Shown here: positions 1-5,005 of the stretch, piece after piece | Numbering within the stretch: the stretch's first letter is position 1 | Layout: each line of letters starts with the position of its first letter | Assembly: GCA_050011095.1 (NCBI GenBank) | Contig: JBEKJU010000373.1 | Span: 1-5,305, forward strand | Reading direction: 5' to 3' | Origin: JBEKJU01 sp050011095 | GTDB lineage: Bacteria > Desulfobacterota > Syntrophorhabdia > Syntrophorhabdales > WCHB1-27 | DNA: 5,305 nt | The notes under the pieces: generated by a model | The model's database searches: none | What the model was told of the DNA's origin: nothing | What the model saw: the letters and a program-made list of their open reading frames with translations, nothing else | Made by a program: the position numbers and the translations under genes

Positions 1-1
1 C

Positions 2-181
2 GGCATGAAGCTCGTTCTCATAGGCTTCGAATCCATCGATGTCGAGACCCTCGGGCAGTCCATCAGCGTCACAAAGAAATCCTGGCGAAAGAAGCATGAA
101 AAGGGTGTGGCAAAGCTTCGCCCTTCAGAGCCGTGCGGCCGGGTGATGTCCTCGTCAACGAGAGACTTCGCCTTGTCATAG
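2..181 (+). CDS. Hypothetical protein fragment, open at the left edge
   Basis: A frame is open from the window edge to a TAG at 179-181, with an ATG at 5-7 that may or may not be the true start. The first 45 or so residues (MKLVLIGFESIDVETLGQSI...) read like real protein, with a hydrophobic start and then a basic Lys/Arg-rich stretch near residues 24-34. The last dozen residues (Ser-rich, ending SSSTRDFALS) look like out-of-frame sequence. The tail overlaps the next reading frame (133-474) by 49 bases, and that frame has no good start of its own. The simplest reading is one older gene passing from this frame into the next through a frameshift near 120-140. I recognise no family. The coding call is tentative. 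Confidence 0.35.
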   Translation, partial: GMKLVLIGFESIDVETLGQSISVTKKSWRKKHEKGVAKLRPSEPCGRVMSSSTRDFALS

Positions 182-474
182 ACGGGAAGACCGTGTGGGA
201 AGAAGACGACGAGCTGACGGCGGGGCCCATACTCCCCGAAGGAACGCTACGGGGAGCCGAGCTTCCGGAAAGGAGGCCCTCATGGCTCCAGGTGGAAGAC
301 AAGGTGATAGACGCGACAATTACTTCGCAGGCCACCAACAAGAGGGAATTCGTCTGGCGCCGCGGAGGGATTCTCGCGGTCTTCGATGAGAATCATGACG
401 TAAACGTCTACTACAAAAATTCACCCGACGCCTTCAGAACGATCGAGGAGGCGGTATTCCGTGCCTATCTTTAA
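133..474 (+). CDS. Hypothetical protein, 113 codons, possibly part of a broken gene
   Basis: The first available start is GTG at 133, with no Shine-Dalgarno sequence before it. The frame is closed just upstream by TGA around 103. The product is hydrophilic and mixed acidic/basic, with no signal peptide or membrane segment. Its second half contains ITSQATNKREFVWRRGG, then an Asp/Asn/Tyr-rich stretch (FDENHDVNVYYKNS), and it ends TIEEAVFRAYL. No catalytic motif or known family is recognisable. Codon use is typical of a GC-rich coding region, so I believe the frame is or was coding. Two things suggest decay: the weak start overlapping another frame, and the fact that the same frame stays open for 73 more codons after the TAA at 472-474. 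A compact small gene of an old prophage or island is possible but is only a guess. Confidence 0.45.
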   Translation: MRPGDVLVNERLRLVIDGKTVWEEDDELTAGPILPEGTLRGAELPERRPSWLQVEDKVIDATITSQATNKREFVWRRGGILAVFDENHDVNVYYKNSPDAFRTIEEAVFRAYL

Positions 475-696
475 AGCTCGGATGGGGACACCTACGATAC
501 CCAGCGCGCGGCGTACCGAAAAACCGTCGACAGGCAGATCGCCGGAGTGTCCGGAGTCTACGAGCTGGCGGATCTCCTTGAAGGACTGAGGATTGCGGGG
601 ATCGACCCCTACGGGGTGAAGGCGATCAGCAAGGGGCCGGACTTGGTGAAAGTGATCACGGAGAAGGGTGAGGTGGTCCTTCGAATTGCGGCATAG
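475..696 (+). pseudogene. Downstream coding remnant without a proper start
   Basis: The frame of the preceding ORF continues past its TAA and stays open to TAG at 694-696. The translation looks like genuine protein (DGDTYDTQRAAYRKTVDRQI, a helix-like VYELADLLEGLRIAG, and a final ...VKVITEKGEVVLRIAA), but there is no ATG. The only in-frame alternative start I see is GTG at 547. Two explanations fit. The TAA at 472 may be a nonsense mutation in one longer gene. Alternatively, a separate gene may begin at GTG 461 (VPIFKA...) in another frame and have lost a base near 476-481. A strong terminator starts 17 bases after the stop, so this was the end of a transcription unit. The family is not recognised. 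Confidence 0.45.
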
Positions 697-712
697 AATA
701 AAAAGTCATTCT

Positions 713-752
713 AAGGGCAATTTCTTCCCGAAAGGGGGAACGCCCTTTTTTT
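713..752 (+). terminator. Rho-independent terminator closing the left gene remnants
   Basis: The outer stem AAGGGC (713-718) pairs with GCCCTT (742-747). An inner hairpin, TTCCC-GAAA-GGGGGAA, lies between them, and the structure runs into seven T residues (746-752). It begins 17 bases after the TAG at 694-696, exactly where the left transcription unit should end. It would shield the region to the right from read-through. Confidence 0.85.
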
Positions 753-810
753 CTGGGGGGTCGAAACGCAACGTAAAGGCAACATGTCTATTCATGGCGT
801 CACCCTTTTG

Positions 811-825
811 CTGTATGTTATACAG
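811..825. repeat. 15-bp palindrome, possible operator
   Basis: CTGTAT and ATACAG form perfect 6-bp arms around a 3-base centre. The size suits a dimeric repressor site. It resembles the enterobacterial LexA box outline (CTGT...ACAG), but the spacing is 7 rather than 8 bases. No promoter or gene start close by shows what it would control. Confidence 0.3.
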
Positions 826-1112
826 TCATTATTATGCATCTTTGTCAGTTCTAAGCAAGGTCCACTTCAATCAACCAACTTGACAGAGAATAATCCGAAA
901 AACGGCATGAAGGGCCACTTTTTGTGAGGAGGAGCTAACCTGCTGTCCAGCTTGTTGGAAGATATCTCTTCATTTCCAAGAATTCCGTCATTTTACTTTG
1001 CAGTCTGGTCAGGGACACTGCAAGAAACATTGGCCAGAATAATATGAGCGGTTACGCCTGCGGGCGCCCACTCTTAAAGTGAAAGTCTAATGTTGAATCA
1101 TTGATACATTCA

Positions 1113-1313
1113 TTAATGATATAGGTCATTTAAGGACCTTTTCGTAACAAATACTTGAAGTAATGACTCCTCACATTGGTCTTGCGCTGTAGTCCCACAT
1201 CTGCGACAAGAACCATCACCCATCGGAGCCCAGCCCGCTTCTGCCATTTCTTCGCGCCTCCGGGTCGCATATCCTCCAATCCTCTCCGCCCGCTGTTGGT
1301 TCACTTGCCGCAT
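1113..1313 (-). CDS. Possible small protein, 66 codons, weakly supported
   Basis: A minus-strand frame from ATG (1313-1311) to TAA (1115-1113), with a purine-rich GAGGGA about 8 bases upstream of the start. The first 45 residues are strongly basic (RAERIGGYATRRREEMAEAGW) and include one CRRC pair (CRRCG) that could be half of a zinc knuckle. The rest is AT-rich and runs into palindromic sequence, so the C-terminus looks non-native. No family is recognised. It lies just outside the left RIT repeat and points away from it. It may be a fragment of a decayed gene, or chance. Confidence 0.2.
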   Translation of the reverse strand: MRQVNQQRAERIGGYATRRREEMAEAGWAPMGDGSCRRCGTTAQDQCEESLLQVFVTKRSLNDLYH

Positions 1314-1342
1314 AGAGAGTCCCTCAAGAACCGATGGTCAAA

Positions 1343-1382
1343 AGTAACTATGGTAAGATGGAGATTATGGTAAGATGGCCCT
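1343..1382 (+). repeat. Left terminal inverted repeat of the RIT element
   Basis: It begins AGTAACTATGG. Compared with the reverse complement of 4688-4727, the first 27 bases match with one difference (A versus G at base 13). The full 40 bases match at about 34 positions. It contains its own internal short repeat, TATGGTAAGATGG at 1349-1361 and again at 1366-1378, a 17-base period that suggests two recombinase-binding sites side by side. Confidence 0.88.
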
Positions 1383-1398
1383 GACGTCCCGCCTCTAA

Positions 1399-1497
1399 GG
1401 CCGGCCAGTTCTGCGACGGCCTGAACAAAATGCTTCACATAATATCCCTCTGAGCGTAAGTCTCTACGAGAAGTGCCGGTATCGGGATCGGATCGAC
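1399..1497 (+). other. Open frame upstream of the assigned ritA start
   Basis: The ritA frame stays open upstream of TTG 1498 as far as a TAA at 1396-1398, with no ATG, GTG or TTG in between. The last 17 codons before the TTG read SLYEKCRYRDRID, which looks like genuine recombinase N-terminal sequence. CTG codons occur at 1411 and 1450. Either translation starts further upstream at an unusual codon, or the element's original start has been lost. The Shine-Dalgarno match before TTG 1498 (GGATCGGA region, 1485-1492) is weak. Confidence 0.4.
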
Positions 1498-2679
1498 TTG
1501 CTCACCGGGCGGCTAAAAGCCCTCGGATACCGCGAACAGCGTATCCGAGCCAGGGTGCGGGAATGGCTTCGATTCACGAAGTATTGCGAAGATGCGGGCC
1601 TGGACGTCCCGTCCAGCTTCCGTGTGGCGGATGTGGAGACCTACCTGCGACGGCGGCTTCCAGAAGGAAGTCGGGGGCTCCGCCCTGTGAGGACTGCTCT
1701 TAGAATCTTCATCGAAGCCGATGGCCAAGGCAATTACATCCGAAGGATTCACGCACCTGCTAAGCCGCCCATAGAGATATTCAATGAATGGGTCGTTCCC
1801 TATTTGCGTTTCCTCCGTGAGCACCGCGGACTATCAGAGGGGACTCTACGTTGTAACGTTTCTGCCCTGCGCGAGTTCACGGAGTTCGTCGACAAAAGGG
1901 GCATCCGTAACCTATACGGTCTCAACTTTCATGATATCCACGATTTCTGCAGTGATCGCGGCAGCCGCAGACCATCCACCTGGCTCTGGTGCATGAGCAA
2001 TGTTCGGTGCTTCCTGAAGTATGTGTTCAGCCATGGCGGGCTGCAGTGTGACTTGTCGCTCGCAGTGGGAGCGGCAAAATATTTTCGCTATGCGCGGCTT
2101 CCTGATGTTTTGACAGAATCTGATTTCGATAAACTGCTGAGCCATATAGATCGGTCGAGTCCCACGGGACGGAGGGATTATGCCGTCATTCTGCTGGCAG
2201 CGCGATATGGGATGCGCCCTTCGGATATCCGCCAGCTCCGTCTCGATGATATTCACTGGCGCGAGAACTATATCGCGTTCCGTCAGTCCAAAACGGGCAA
2301 GAATGTCATCTTGCCGCTCCTGACTGAGGTATCGGAGGCGCTTATCGATTACCTTCGTGCAGGACGTCCTTCCACGCCTGTGCGGAACATCTTTGTCCGT
2401 CATGAACCACCGATCGAGCCATACTCGCCTAAGGCCTGTTTCTATAAGGTCATGCGCAGGGCCCTCCACAGGGCTGGTCTTGACCGACGTCGCGGTTCGC
2501 GCGGACTTTATCTCTTTCGCCACACCCTTGCCACAAGGATGCTTCGGGCCCAAATCCCCATGAAAACAATTGGCGACGTTCTGGGGCACGCCACGATGAA
2601 TTCCACGTTTGTCTATACGAAGGTGGATGTACCTGCCCTCTGTTCCGCCTCTCTGTCGATCGCGGAGGTGCTCTCATGA
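1498..2679 (+). CDS. ritA: RitA, tyrosine recombinase (first gene of the RIT trio)
   Basis: A 393-codon tyrosine recombinase, expected to cut and rejoin DNA through a covalent 3'-phosphotyrosine link at the element's ends. It is longer than its two partners because of an extra N-terminal region (residues 1-90). A core-binding (SAM-like) domain follows at about 92-185, and the catalytic domain at about 200-385. Catalytic residues visible are Arg240 (YGMRPSDI), Lys265 in the beta-hairpin (QSKTGKN), Arg341 (FRHTLAT), His364 (LGHATM) and the nucleophile Tyr373, nine residues after the His. Box II is unusual: it reads Tyr338-Leu-Phe-Arg where most family members have His-x-x-Arg. The start at TTG 1498 is the first standard start in frame and is doubtful. 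The stop TGA overlaps the ritB start. Members of the XerC/XerD and Tn554 TnpA families share the fold, but the trio context makes RitA the best name. Confidence 0.9.
   Translation: MLTGRLKALGYREQRIRARVREWLRFTKYCEDAGLDVPSSFRVADVETYLRRRLPEGSRGLRPVRTALRIFIEADGQGNYIRRIHAPAKPPIEIFNEWVVPYLRFLREHRGLSEGTLRCNVSALREFTEFVDKRGIRNLYGLNFHDIHDFCSDRGSRRPSTWLWCMSNVRCFLKYVFSHGGLQCDLSLAVGAAKYFRYARLPDVLTESDFDKLLSHIDRSSPTGRRDYAVILLAARYGMRPSDIRQLRLDDIHWRENYIAFRQSKTGKNVILPLLTEVSEALIDYLRAGRPSTPVRNIFVRHEPPIEPYSPKACFYKVMRRALHRAGLDRRRGSRGLYLFRHTLATRMLRAQIPMKTIGDVLGHATMNSTFVYTKVDVPALCSASLSIAEVLS
2664..2668 (+). promoter_or_regulatory. Ribosome-binding site for ritB inside the ritA end
   Basis: GGAGG lies seven bases before the ATG at 2676, within the last codons of ritA. 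With the ATGA overlap it indicates translational coupling of ritB to ritA, and it fixes the ritB start. Confidence 0.75.
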
Positions 2680-3644
2680 GCGAGAAAACCTTCACGTCGC
2701 CCTTAGCCTCTCACCTGCGGCGGTTCCAACAGTTCAAATGCGCTGCCGGATATCGCTACGATTTGAGAGGGAGGGATCTGCGCGTTATGGACCGGTTCTT
2801 CGCCTTGCACCTTTCCCCCGCCGATCCCGTCATCACTGATTCCGTCATCAGGGCATTTGTAACGCTCACGGAGAAGAACGCCATGCACCGTTTGACTCTT
2901 ATGAGACAGTTCTGCCGTTACCTATCTCTGGAGGAACCAAGGACTGCCATCCCTCCTCGATCCTTTCTTGGCATTCGTCATAAGCCCTTTATACCGCGCA
3001 TCCTGACCCGCGACGAAGGAAAGCGGTTTTTGCAGGCGTGCCTCTTCACCTCTGGGCAGGCTTCTCTATGCCAGGTAGTGCATGGAACGATGCTTCTGGC
3101 CCTTTACCTGACGGGCATGCGGGTGGGAGAAGTCTTGTCCCTGCGTCTTGAGGATGTTGACCTTTCCACCGGGGTCGTCAGGATCCGACAGGGCAAATTC
3201 AAAAAGTCGAGACTCGTGCCCTTGGCCGGGGATGTCACCGACCGGATGGAGCAGTGCCGGCTTCTTGTGGATCGGCATTTGGGTGTGCGGCCTCCAGAGG
3301 CCTACTTCTTCCCCGGACGCGAAGGTTCCCGGTATACCGCGGATGCGTTGCGACTCTCGTTCCGGAAGGTTCTATCGGAGGCCGGCATCCCCTACGAAGG
3401 AAAGGGCAAAGGGCCTCGCCTGCACGATCTAAGGCACTCCTATGCGATTCTGAGGATGATGCTGTGGTATAAGCAGGGCGCCGACCTCGGCGCTTTATTG
3501 CCGCTCCTCGCCACCTACCTGGGCCATGTCGGCCTGTCGAGTACCCAGTATTATCTCCGCCTGACCGAAGACCTCCTCGGCGTGGTATTGGGCCGTTATC
3601 AGGAGAGATTCGGACATCTTATCGAAGAAAGGAGAACAGTATGA
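2676..3644 (+). CDS. ritB: RitB, tyrosine recombinase (second gene of the RIT trio)
   Basis: A 322-residue tyrosine recombinase with an N-terminal core-binding domain (about 8-90) and a catalytic domain (about 105-305). The catalytic set is complete: Arg149 (LTGMRVGE), Lys174 (RQGKFKKSRLVPL), His250-x-x-Arg253 (HDLRHSYA), His284 (LGHVGL) and Tyr293 as nucleophile (STQYYL; Tyr292 is adjacent, but the spacing favours 293). The segment between box II and His284 is longer than in typical Xer proteins, with a MLWYKQGADLGALLPLLATY stretch. This recalls the integron-integrase-like or Tn554 TnpB-like branches, where that region is extended. ATG 2676 overlaps the ritA stop and has a good ribosome-binding site, so the start is firm. 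It probably acts together with RitA and RitC. What RitB does on its own cannot be told from sequence. Confidence 0.93.
   Translation: MSEKTFTSPLASHLRRFQQFKCAAGYRYDLRGRDLRVMDRFFALHLSPADPVITDSVIRAFVTLTEKNAMHRLTLMRQFCRYLSLEEPRTAIPPRSFLGIRHKPFIPRILTRDEGKRFLQACLFTSGQASLCQVVHGTMLLALYLTGMRVGEVLSLRLEDVDLSTGVVRIRQGKFKKSRLVPLAGDVTDRMEQCRLLVDRHLGVRPPEAYFFPGREGSRYTADALRLSFRKVLSEAGIPYEGKGKGPRLHDLRHSYAILRMMLWYKQGADLGALLPLLATYLGHVGLSSTQYYLRLTEDLLGVVLGRYQERFGHLIEERRTV
3629..3635 (+). promoter_or_regulatory. Ribosome-binding site for ritC inside the ritB end
   Basis: AAGGAGA lies five bases before the ATG at 3641, within the last codons of ritB. It is the strongest Shine-Dalgarno match in the element. Together with the ATGA overlap it indicates coupled translation and fixes the ritC start. 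Confidence 0.8.
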
Positions 3645-4636
3645 CTGCCGCCGTACTTTCAACATTGGTCACGGATTTTTTCATGGTCCACCTTGGGAAA
3701 GAACGCAATGCAAGCCGGCATACGACCACGGCGTACCGTGACAGCCTCAAAATGTTTCTCTGCTTTGCCGCCAAGCTGCGCAGCCGCACTATCGATCGCC
3801 TGGAGCTCGAAGATCTCTCAGTGGATGTTATCCTTGAGTTTTTGAACTACCTCGAAAAGGAAAGGGGAAACACGGTACAGACCCGCAACTTGCGTCTGAC
3901 CGCCATCCACTCTTTCTTCCGCTACGTCCTAAGCCGCGAGCCGGCACTCGCCTCCTTCTGTCAAAGAGTTCTTGCAATACCTTTCAAGAAGACTACCAGG
4001 CGGTCGCTCGGCTATCTGACCGAAGAAGAGATGAAAAGCCTTCTTGACCATGTAAGCCGCAACACAGCAAGGGGCGAGCGCGATTACGTCCTTATCGCAT
4101 TGCTTTATGATACAGGCGCCAGGGTACAGGAACTGCTTGACCTTAAACCCTCCGCCTTTCGTCTGGAGAAACCCGCCTTCGTGCGCGTGACCGGAAAGGG
4201 GCGCAAGGAGCGCCTTTGCCCTCTCCTCCCCCAGACCGCTCGTCTTGTCAGCAATTTTCTGGCCGAGCAAGGGCATAAAGACGCCCCCTGTTTCTTAAAT
4301 CGTTACGGACAGCAACTCTCGAGGCACGGCGCACGGTATGTGTTGAAAAAATACCTCGCCGTTGCCCAGCAAGAGATTCCTCTCTTGGGAAGACCCGGCA
4401 TCAGTCCCCACTCGCTGAGACATACGAAGGCCATGCACCTCCTGCAGGCGGGAATACCGCCGGTTACCATCAGGGATATCCTCGGACACGCCGATATCAA
4501 ATCAACCGAGGTCTACGTGGAGACGGATATGGAAATGAGGCGAAAAGCGCTGGAGCGCGTAGGTACTCCATCCAGAGCCAAGAAGCGCGGCAAACCTCTC
4601 TCGCGAGACCTGCTGAAATGGCTGGAGTCCCTATAG
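3641..4636 (+). CDS. ritC: RitC, tyrosine recombinase (third gene of the RIT trio)
   Basis: A 331-residue XerC/XerD-like tyrosine recombinase. The core-binding domain spans about residues 5-105, with the helix-rich TRNLRLTAIHSFFRYV near its end. The catalytic domain follows at about 120-300. All catalytic residues are present: Arg161 (DTGARVQELL), Lys186 (VTGKGRKERL), His257-x-x-Arg260 (PHSLRHTKAM), His283 (LGHADIKSTE) and nucleophile Tyr292 (VYVETD). After the tyrosine comes a basic tail of about 35 residues (RRKALERV...RAKKRGKPL), probably used for partner or DNA contacts. The start overlaps the ritB stop and has a strong ribosome-binding site. It is the last gene of the operon, and only 51 bases separate its TAG from the right inverted repeat. 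No terminator of its own is visible before the repeat. Confidence 0.94.
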   Translation: MTAAVLSTLVTDFFMVHLGKERNASRHTTTAYRDSLKMFLCFAAKLRSRTIDRLELEDLSVDVILEFLNYLEKERGNTVQTRNLRLTAIHSFFRYVLSREPALASFCQRVLAIPFKKTTRRSLGYLTEEEMKSLLDHVSRNTARGERDYVLIALLYDTGARVQELLDLKPSAFRLEKPAFVRVTGKGRKERLCPLLPQTARLVSNFLAEQGHKDAPCFLNRYGQQLSRHGARYVLKKYLAVAQQEIPLLGRPGISPHSLRHTKAMHLLQAGIPPVTIRDILGHADIKSTEVYVETDMEMRRKALERVGTPSRAKKRGKPLSRDLLKWLESL

Positions 4637-4650
4637 GAGATATGTGAAGC

Positions 4651-4666
4651 GAATAACTTCGTATTC
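4651..4666. repeat. Small hairpin with a lox-arm-like core
   Basis: GAATA (4651-4655) and TATTC (4662-4666) pair around a 6-base loop containing TTCG, just after ritC and inside the right repeat. ATAACTTCGTAT (4653-4664) equals 12 of the 13 bases of one arm of phage P1 loxP. No second arm is present. It may be a weak mRNA 3' structure, since no T tract follows. Confidence 0.35.
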
Positions 4667-4687
4667 TCGGGCCAGTCCCCGCATTGG

Positions 4688-4727
4688 AGGTGCATCGCAA
4701 CATAATCTCCATCTCACCATAGTTACT
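4688..4727 (-). repeat. Right terminal inverted repeat of the RIT element (inner copy)
   Basis: Read on the minus strand from 4727, it starts AGTAACTATGG and matches the left repeat over 27 bases with one difference, then with scattered mismatches to about 40 bases. It is the true counterpart of 1343-1382, because the similarity continues inward past the 22-base unit. The tandem copy outside it does not show this. Confidence 0.88.
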
Positions 4728-4750
4728 TTCTCCATCTCACCATAGTTACT
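4706..4750. repeat. Tandem 22-bp direct repeat at the right RIT end
   Basis: Bases 4706-4727 and 4729-4750 are identical 22-base copies (each ending CACCATAGTTACT on the plus strand), separated by a single T. The left end has only one full copy. The outer copy may be an extra recombinase-binding site, or the end of an earlier element or target resembling the RIT end. Confidence 0.9.
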
Positions 4751-4777
4751 TCTATGATCAGCTAAACATAGAAGTAA
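4746..4777. repeat. 11-bp-arm inverted repeat across the right boundary
   Basis: TTACTTCTATG (4746-4756) is the exact reverse complement of CATAGAAGTAA (4767-4777), with a 10-base spacer. The left arm includes the last five bases of the outer 22-bp repeat. Eleven-base arms around a short centre are the usual shape of a tyrosine-recombinase core site, though the centre is longer than the common 6-8 bases. Confidence 0.6.
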
Positions 4778-4821
4778 TATACAACTGTGCTGTCTATTCT
4801 GTTCAACGAGTCCCAATGGGG

Positions 4822-4860
4822 CTTACCGCGCAAGTATCGGTAAGGATCGGGAAGCATCGG
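4822..4860. repeat. Inverted repeat plus three ATCGG repeats at 10-bp spacing
   Basis: CTTACCG (4822-4828) pairs with CGGTAAG (4838-4844) across nine bases. Overlapping it, ATCGG occurs at 4836, 4846 and 4856, exactly one helical turn apart. This is a pattern suited to cooperative protein binding on one face of the DNA. The function is unknown. Confidence 0.5.
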
Positions 4861-4871
4861 TATGATGATTT

Positions 4872-4901
4872 TTGGCAAATTATGGCAAAATTATGGCAAA
4901 A
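4872..4901. repeat. Short tandem repeat, 11-bp unit, about 2.7 copies
   Basis: TTATGGCAAAA occurs at 4880-4890 and 4891-4901, preceded by a partial copy TTGGCAAA (4872-4879). It directly follows the ATCGG repeats and merges into the T tract of the minus-strand terminator. Confidence 0.65.
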
Positions 4902-4926
4902 AAAGGCCCGAGAATGGGTCCCGGGC
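4898..4926 (-). terminator. Rho-independent terminator of the tRNA-Arg locus
   Basis: On the minus strand, GCCCGGGA pairs with TCTCGGGC (8 bp with one G-T pair) around the loop CCCAT (4906-4926). It is followed by a C and seven T residues (4904-4898). It lies 37 bases beyond the 3' end of the tRNA remnant and points the same way, so it is probably the native terminator of the disrupted tRNA gene. Confidence 0.82.
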
Positions 4927-4963
4927 ATGCCTGAAATAGCGGTACGTCCTTGAAATTATTGAG

Positions 4964-5005
4964 CGCGCCTGCCGCGAATCGAACGCGGAACCTACGGCTC
5001 AGAAG
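4964..5005 (-). tRNA. Partial: 3' half of tRNA-Arg(UCU), an attachment-site remnant
   Basis: Read on the minus strand it gives the anticodon loop CTTCTGA (anticodon TCT, 5005-4999), the 3' side of the anticodon stem (GCCGT), a variable loop (AGGTT), and a perfect T arm: CCGCG, loop TTCGATT, CGCGG (4988-4972). The 3' acceptor strand CAGGCGC and discriminator G follow, with no encoded CCA. The bases upstream (5006 onward) cannot pair with the anticodon stem and contain no D arm or 5' acceptor strand, so the gene is cut in the anticodon loop. That is the usual crossover point of tRNA-targeting tyrosine integrases. The remnant is therefore best read as one attachment site of an integrated element whose body lies to the right. 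Confidence 0.8.

Larger units (their letters stand above)
753..1342. other. Intergenic stretch with no convincing gene
   Basis: Between the terminator and the left RIT repeat, all frames are short or cross non-coding structure. The part 1080-1160 is AT-rich with small inverted repeats, for example ATCATT 1097-1102 with AATGAT 1115-1120, and AGGTC 1123-1127 with GACCT 1135-1139 followed by a short T run. The first base composition change occurs here, before the repeat. A purine-rich GAGGAGGAG at 926-934 looks like a ribosome-binding site. The only following frame is a roughly 31-codon one starting at TTG (952-1047), which is too far from the site to be convincing. A possible insertion-sequence end at 881-924 is described under findings. 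Confidence 0.6.
1343..4750 (+). mobile_element. Recombinase-in-trio (RIT) element
   Basis: The element consists of three different tyrosine recombinase genes in the order long, short, short, all on the plus strand and overlapping by ATGA. Matching inverted repeats flank them (left 1343-1382, right 4688-4727, with an extra right copy to 4750). This arrangement, at about 3.4 kb, is the known RIT organisation (ritA-ritB-ritC). No cargo gene is present. All three reading frames are full length, so the element may be functional. I could not find a clear target duplication outside the repeats. The exact right limit is uncertain: 4727 if the inner copy is the end, 4750 if the tandem copy belongs to the element. 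Confidence 0.92.

Noticed and set aside
69..341. Minus-strand open frame of 90 codons
   Set aside because: Its Ser-rich, low-complexity translation is a shadow of the plus-strand Glu/Asp-rich frame.
811..825. LexA/SOS box
   Set aside because: The CTGT...ACAG spacing is 7 instead of 8, and no SOS-type gene follows.
668..883. Plus-strand open frame of 71 codons
   Set aside because: It runs straight through the Rho-independent terminator at 713-752 and the palindrome at 811-825, and its composition is not protein-like.
880..885. TTGACA as a sigma-70 -35 element
   Set aside because: No -10-like hexamer occurs at 16-18 bases downstream, and no gene follows.
1320..1342. A second copy of the 22-bp unit outside the left repeat, mirroring the right end
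   Set aside because: Only GATGG and a few scattered bases agree after adding a gap, which is no better than chance.
1440..1445. TAATAT as a -10 element for the RIT operon
   Set aside because: There is no acceptable -35 element at the proper distance, and it lies within the open frame upstream of the ritA start. The promoter is left unassigned.
1912..2589. Long minus-strand open frame of 225 codons opposite ritA
   Set aside because: It is antisense to a clear catalytic domain, has no recognisable motif and no ribosome-binding site, and is explained by the codon bias of ritA.
3929..4276. Minus-strand open frame of 115 codons opposite ritC
   Set aside because: It is antisense to the ritC catalytic region, with no motif or start signal.
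4706..4901. CRISPR array
   Set aside because: The repeats are directly tandem or 10-11 bp long, have no spacers of uniform length, and no cas genes are present.
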